Notes under the pieces: model-generated | Databases searched by the model: none | What the model was told of the DNA's origin: nothing | What the model saw: only the letters and a program-made list of their open reading frames with translations | Shown here: positions 6,600 to 7,345 of the stretch, piece by piece | How positions within the stretch are numbered: position 1 is the stretch's first letter | Layout: each line of letters opens with the position of its first letter | Made by a program: the position numbers and the translations under genes | Origin: AP-15 sp045802495 | GTDB taxonomy: Bacteria > Pseudomonadota > Alphaproteobacteria > ATCC43930 > CGMCC-115725 | Direction: 5' to 3' | Assembly: GCA_045802495.1 (NCBI GenBank) | Contig: JBJMQW010000119.1 | Location: 1 to 7,345 of the forward strand | DNA length: 7,345 bases

Positions 6600-7345
6600 T
6601 TGCACGACGAGGCGCGTCGCGTCCGACGACTGAGAAAAAAGGTTTACCAGGAGCTTCCGGCTGCAACTACTAGTCGCGTCGCCGATCTCGATCGTCGAAC
6701 ATCCTATCGCGACATCATTGCAACGGTGCAGCGGGGGCAACTCGGCGTCGACGCGGCAGGCGCCGCTTTGGCCTTGTGCCGGGCCTGTATCGAAAAAGGC
6801 CTTGATGCCTGGTGCTATGAGTTCGGCTTCCCGGAAATCCTCACCCACACGGTGACGATCGTCGAGGTCGATGGCGTCCTGCAGGTGCACGATGCCTTTT
6901 TCAATCTCGGGTATCGGCTAAACTTTCATGACATGCTGCAATCCTTGCGGAACGGCAATGCCGTGGCAAGCAAGCGCGCGGCGCGGGACAGGAAAATCTA
7001 CATCATGGATCCGGCCGCCGAGCCGGAGAGAACAGTCCGCTGGCTGGAGGCAAAGGCCAATCGCGAGCTCGAACCGGAAAACGGGCTTCGCCGCTTCGAA
7101 CTGGTCTGGGGCCCGGAGAGATTTACCGCGACTTGCCCGGTTATCGACACGGTGTCGCGCGCCCTGGCCGAGCGGGGCTATCCCGGCGATTTGCAGTATT
7201 TGATGCTGCATCCGGTGGCCGTCTTCGACGGCTACGAGGAATATCGGGATCTCAGCACCATGCCGCTTGTCGGCGGGCTGGACCTGCAGTCTCCTGTAGC
7301 GGCGCTCCGCGTTGCTTCTCGCAAGCTCCACGCTGAACGCGTGCG
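6600..7345 (+). CDS. Uncharacterised protein, possibly transglutaminase/cysteine-protease-like fold (partial, runs off the right edge)
   Basis: I read this frame by hand; it has no ATG near its start and no stop in the window. It is open from 6585 to the edge, with an in-frame stop at 6582-6584 setting the upstream limit. The only plausible start upstream of a GTG at 6726 is the TTG at 6600, six bases after a GGGGG run (6589-6593). This gives at least 248 residues. The N-terminus is very basic (ARRVRRLRKK). Residues 46-113 contain LALC (57-60), WCYEFGFPE (71-79), THTVTIVEVDG (82-92) and HDAFFN (97-102). The order Cys, His in a strand, then Asp resembles a transglutaminase-type catalytic triad (C60 or C63, H83, D98), but the match is weak and the function unproven. 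RDRKIYIMDP and LQYLMLHPVAVFDG are other distinctive stretches. Third codon positions are strongly G/C here, whereas the opposite frame reads as low-complexity shadow. The gene is divergent from the lipoprotein gene across about 92 bases. Confidence 0.72.
   Translation, partial: MHDEARRVRRLRKKVYQELPAATTSRVADLDRRTSYRDIIATVQRGQLGVDAAGAALALCRACIEKGLDAWCYEFGFPEILTHTVTIVEVDGVLQVHDAFFNLGYRLNFHDMLQSLRNGNAVASKRAARDRKIYIMDPAAEPERTVRWLEAKANRELEPENGLRRFELVWGPERFTATCPVIDTVSRALAERGYPGDLQYLMLHPVAVFDGYEEYRDLSTMPLVGGLDLQSPVAALRVASRKLHAERV

Noticed and set aside
6221..6673. Plus-strand open frame of 150 codons opposite the lipoprotein gene, including an ATG at 6587
   Set aside because: Most of it is antisense to a frame with a clean lipobox signal, and it ends in TAG at 6671-6673. 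The last part overlaps the plus-strand gene start in another frame.
6918..7331. Minus-strand open frame of 137 codons near the right edge
   Set aside because: It is opposite the longer plus-strand frame, which has better codon use and protein-like composition. I judge this one to be its shadow.
1..7345. CRISPR arrays, tRNA or rRNA genes, insertion sequences, attachment sites
   Set aside because: I found no regularly spaced repeats, no tRNA-like cloverleaf or TTCGA-type arm in a plausible context, no transposase motifs and no paired terminal repeats by eye.

Overview
This GC-rich window (7,345 bases) looks like chromosomal DNA of an alphaproteobacterium. The reasons are the strong G/C preference at third codon positions, an alphaproteobacterial-type aspartate/glutamate leucyltransferase (bpt), a Tat-exported solute-binding protein next to a MalF-type permease, and a palindrome of the CCCGGG class that is common between genes in this group. 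This assignment is inference; there is no rRNA or other taxonomic marker. Gene density is high. The longest gap without a gene is about 100 bases, and I saw no mobile element, CRISPR array, tRNA or rRNA.

Layout. Six genes lie on the minus strand. Read in the direction of transcription (right to left) they are: a small predicted lipoprotein (start 6507); bpt (start 6084); a fumarase/aspartase-superfamily lyase related to 3-carboxy-cis,cis-muconate cycloisomerase (start 5251); a 761-residue PHP/DUF3604-like putative metallohydrolase (start 3882); a Tat-exported ABC solute-binding protein (start 1579); and the first 72 codons of an ABC permease (start 216, running off the left edge). One gene at the right end is on the plus strand: an uncharacterised protein with a TTG start near 6600 that runs off the right edge. 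It is divergent from the lipoprotein gene.

From bpt leftward the genes are tightly packed. The bpt stop codon sits inside the Shine-Dalgarno of the lyase gene. The lyase stop and the hydrolase start are one base apart. The binding-protein gene starts 17 bases after the hydrolase stop. This supports one transcript that couples a lyase and a metal-dependent hydrolase to a binding-protein-dependent importer, so it is probably an uptake-and-breakdown cassette for one organic nutrient. The substrate cannot be read from the sequence. The N-degron enzyme gene bpt appears to lie at the head of this unit. Between the binding-protein and permease genes lies a perfect GC-rich hairpin that may set their expression ratio or be a dispersed repeat. 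The most novel parts are the hydrolase, with an altered metal-site motif and a large unassigned N-terminal region, the lyase-hydrolase-transporter combination, and the unrecognised plus-strand protein at the right end.
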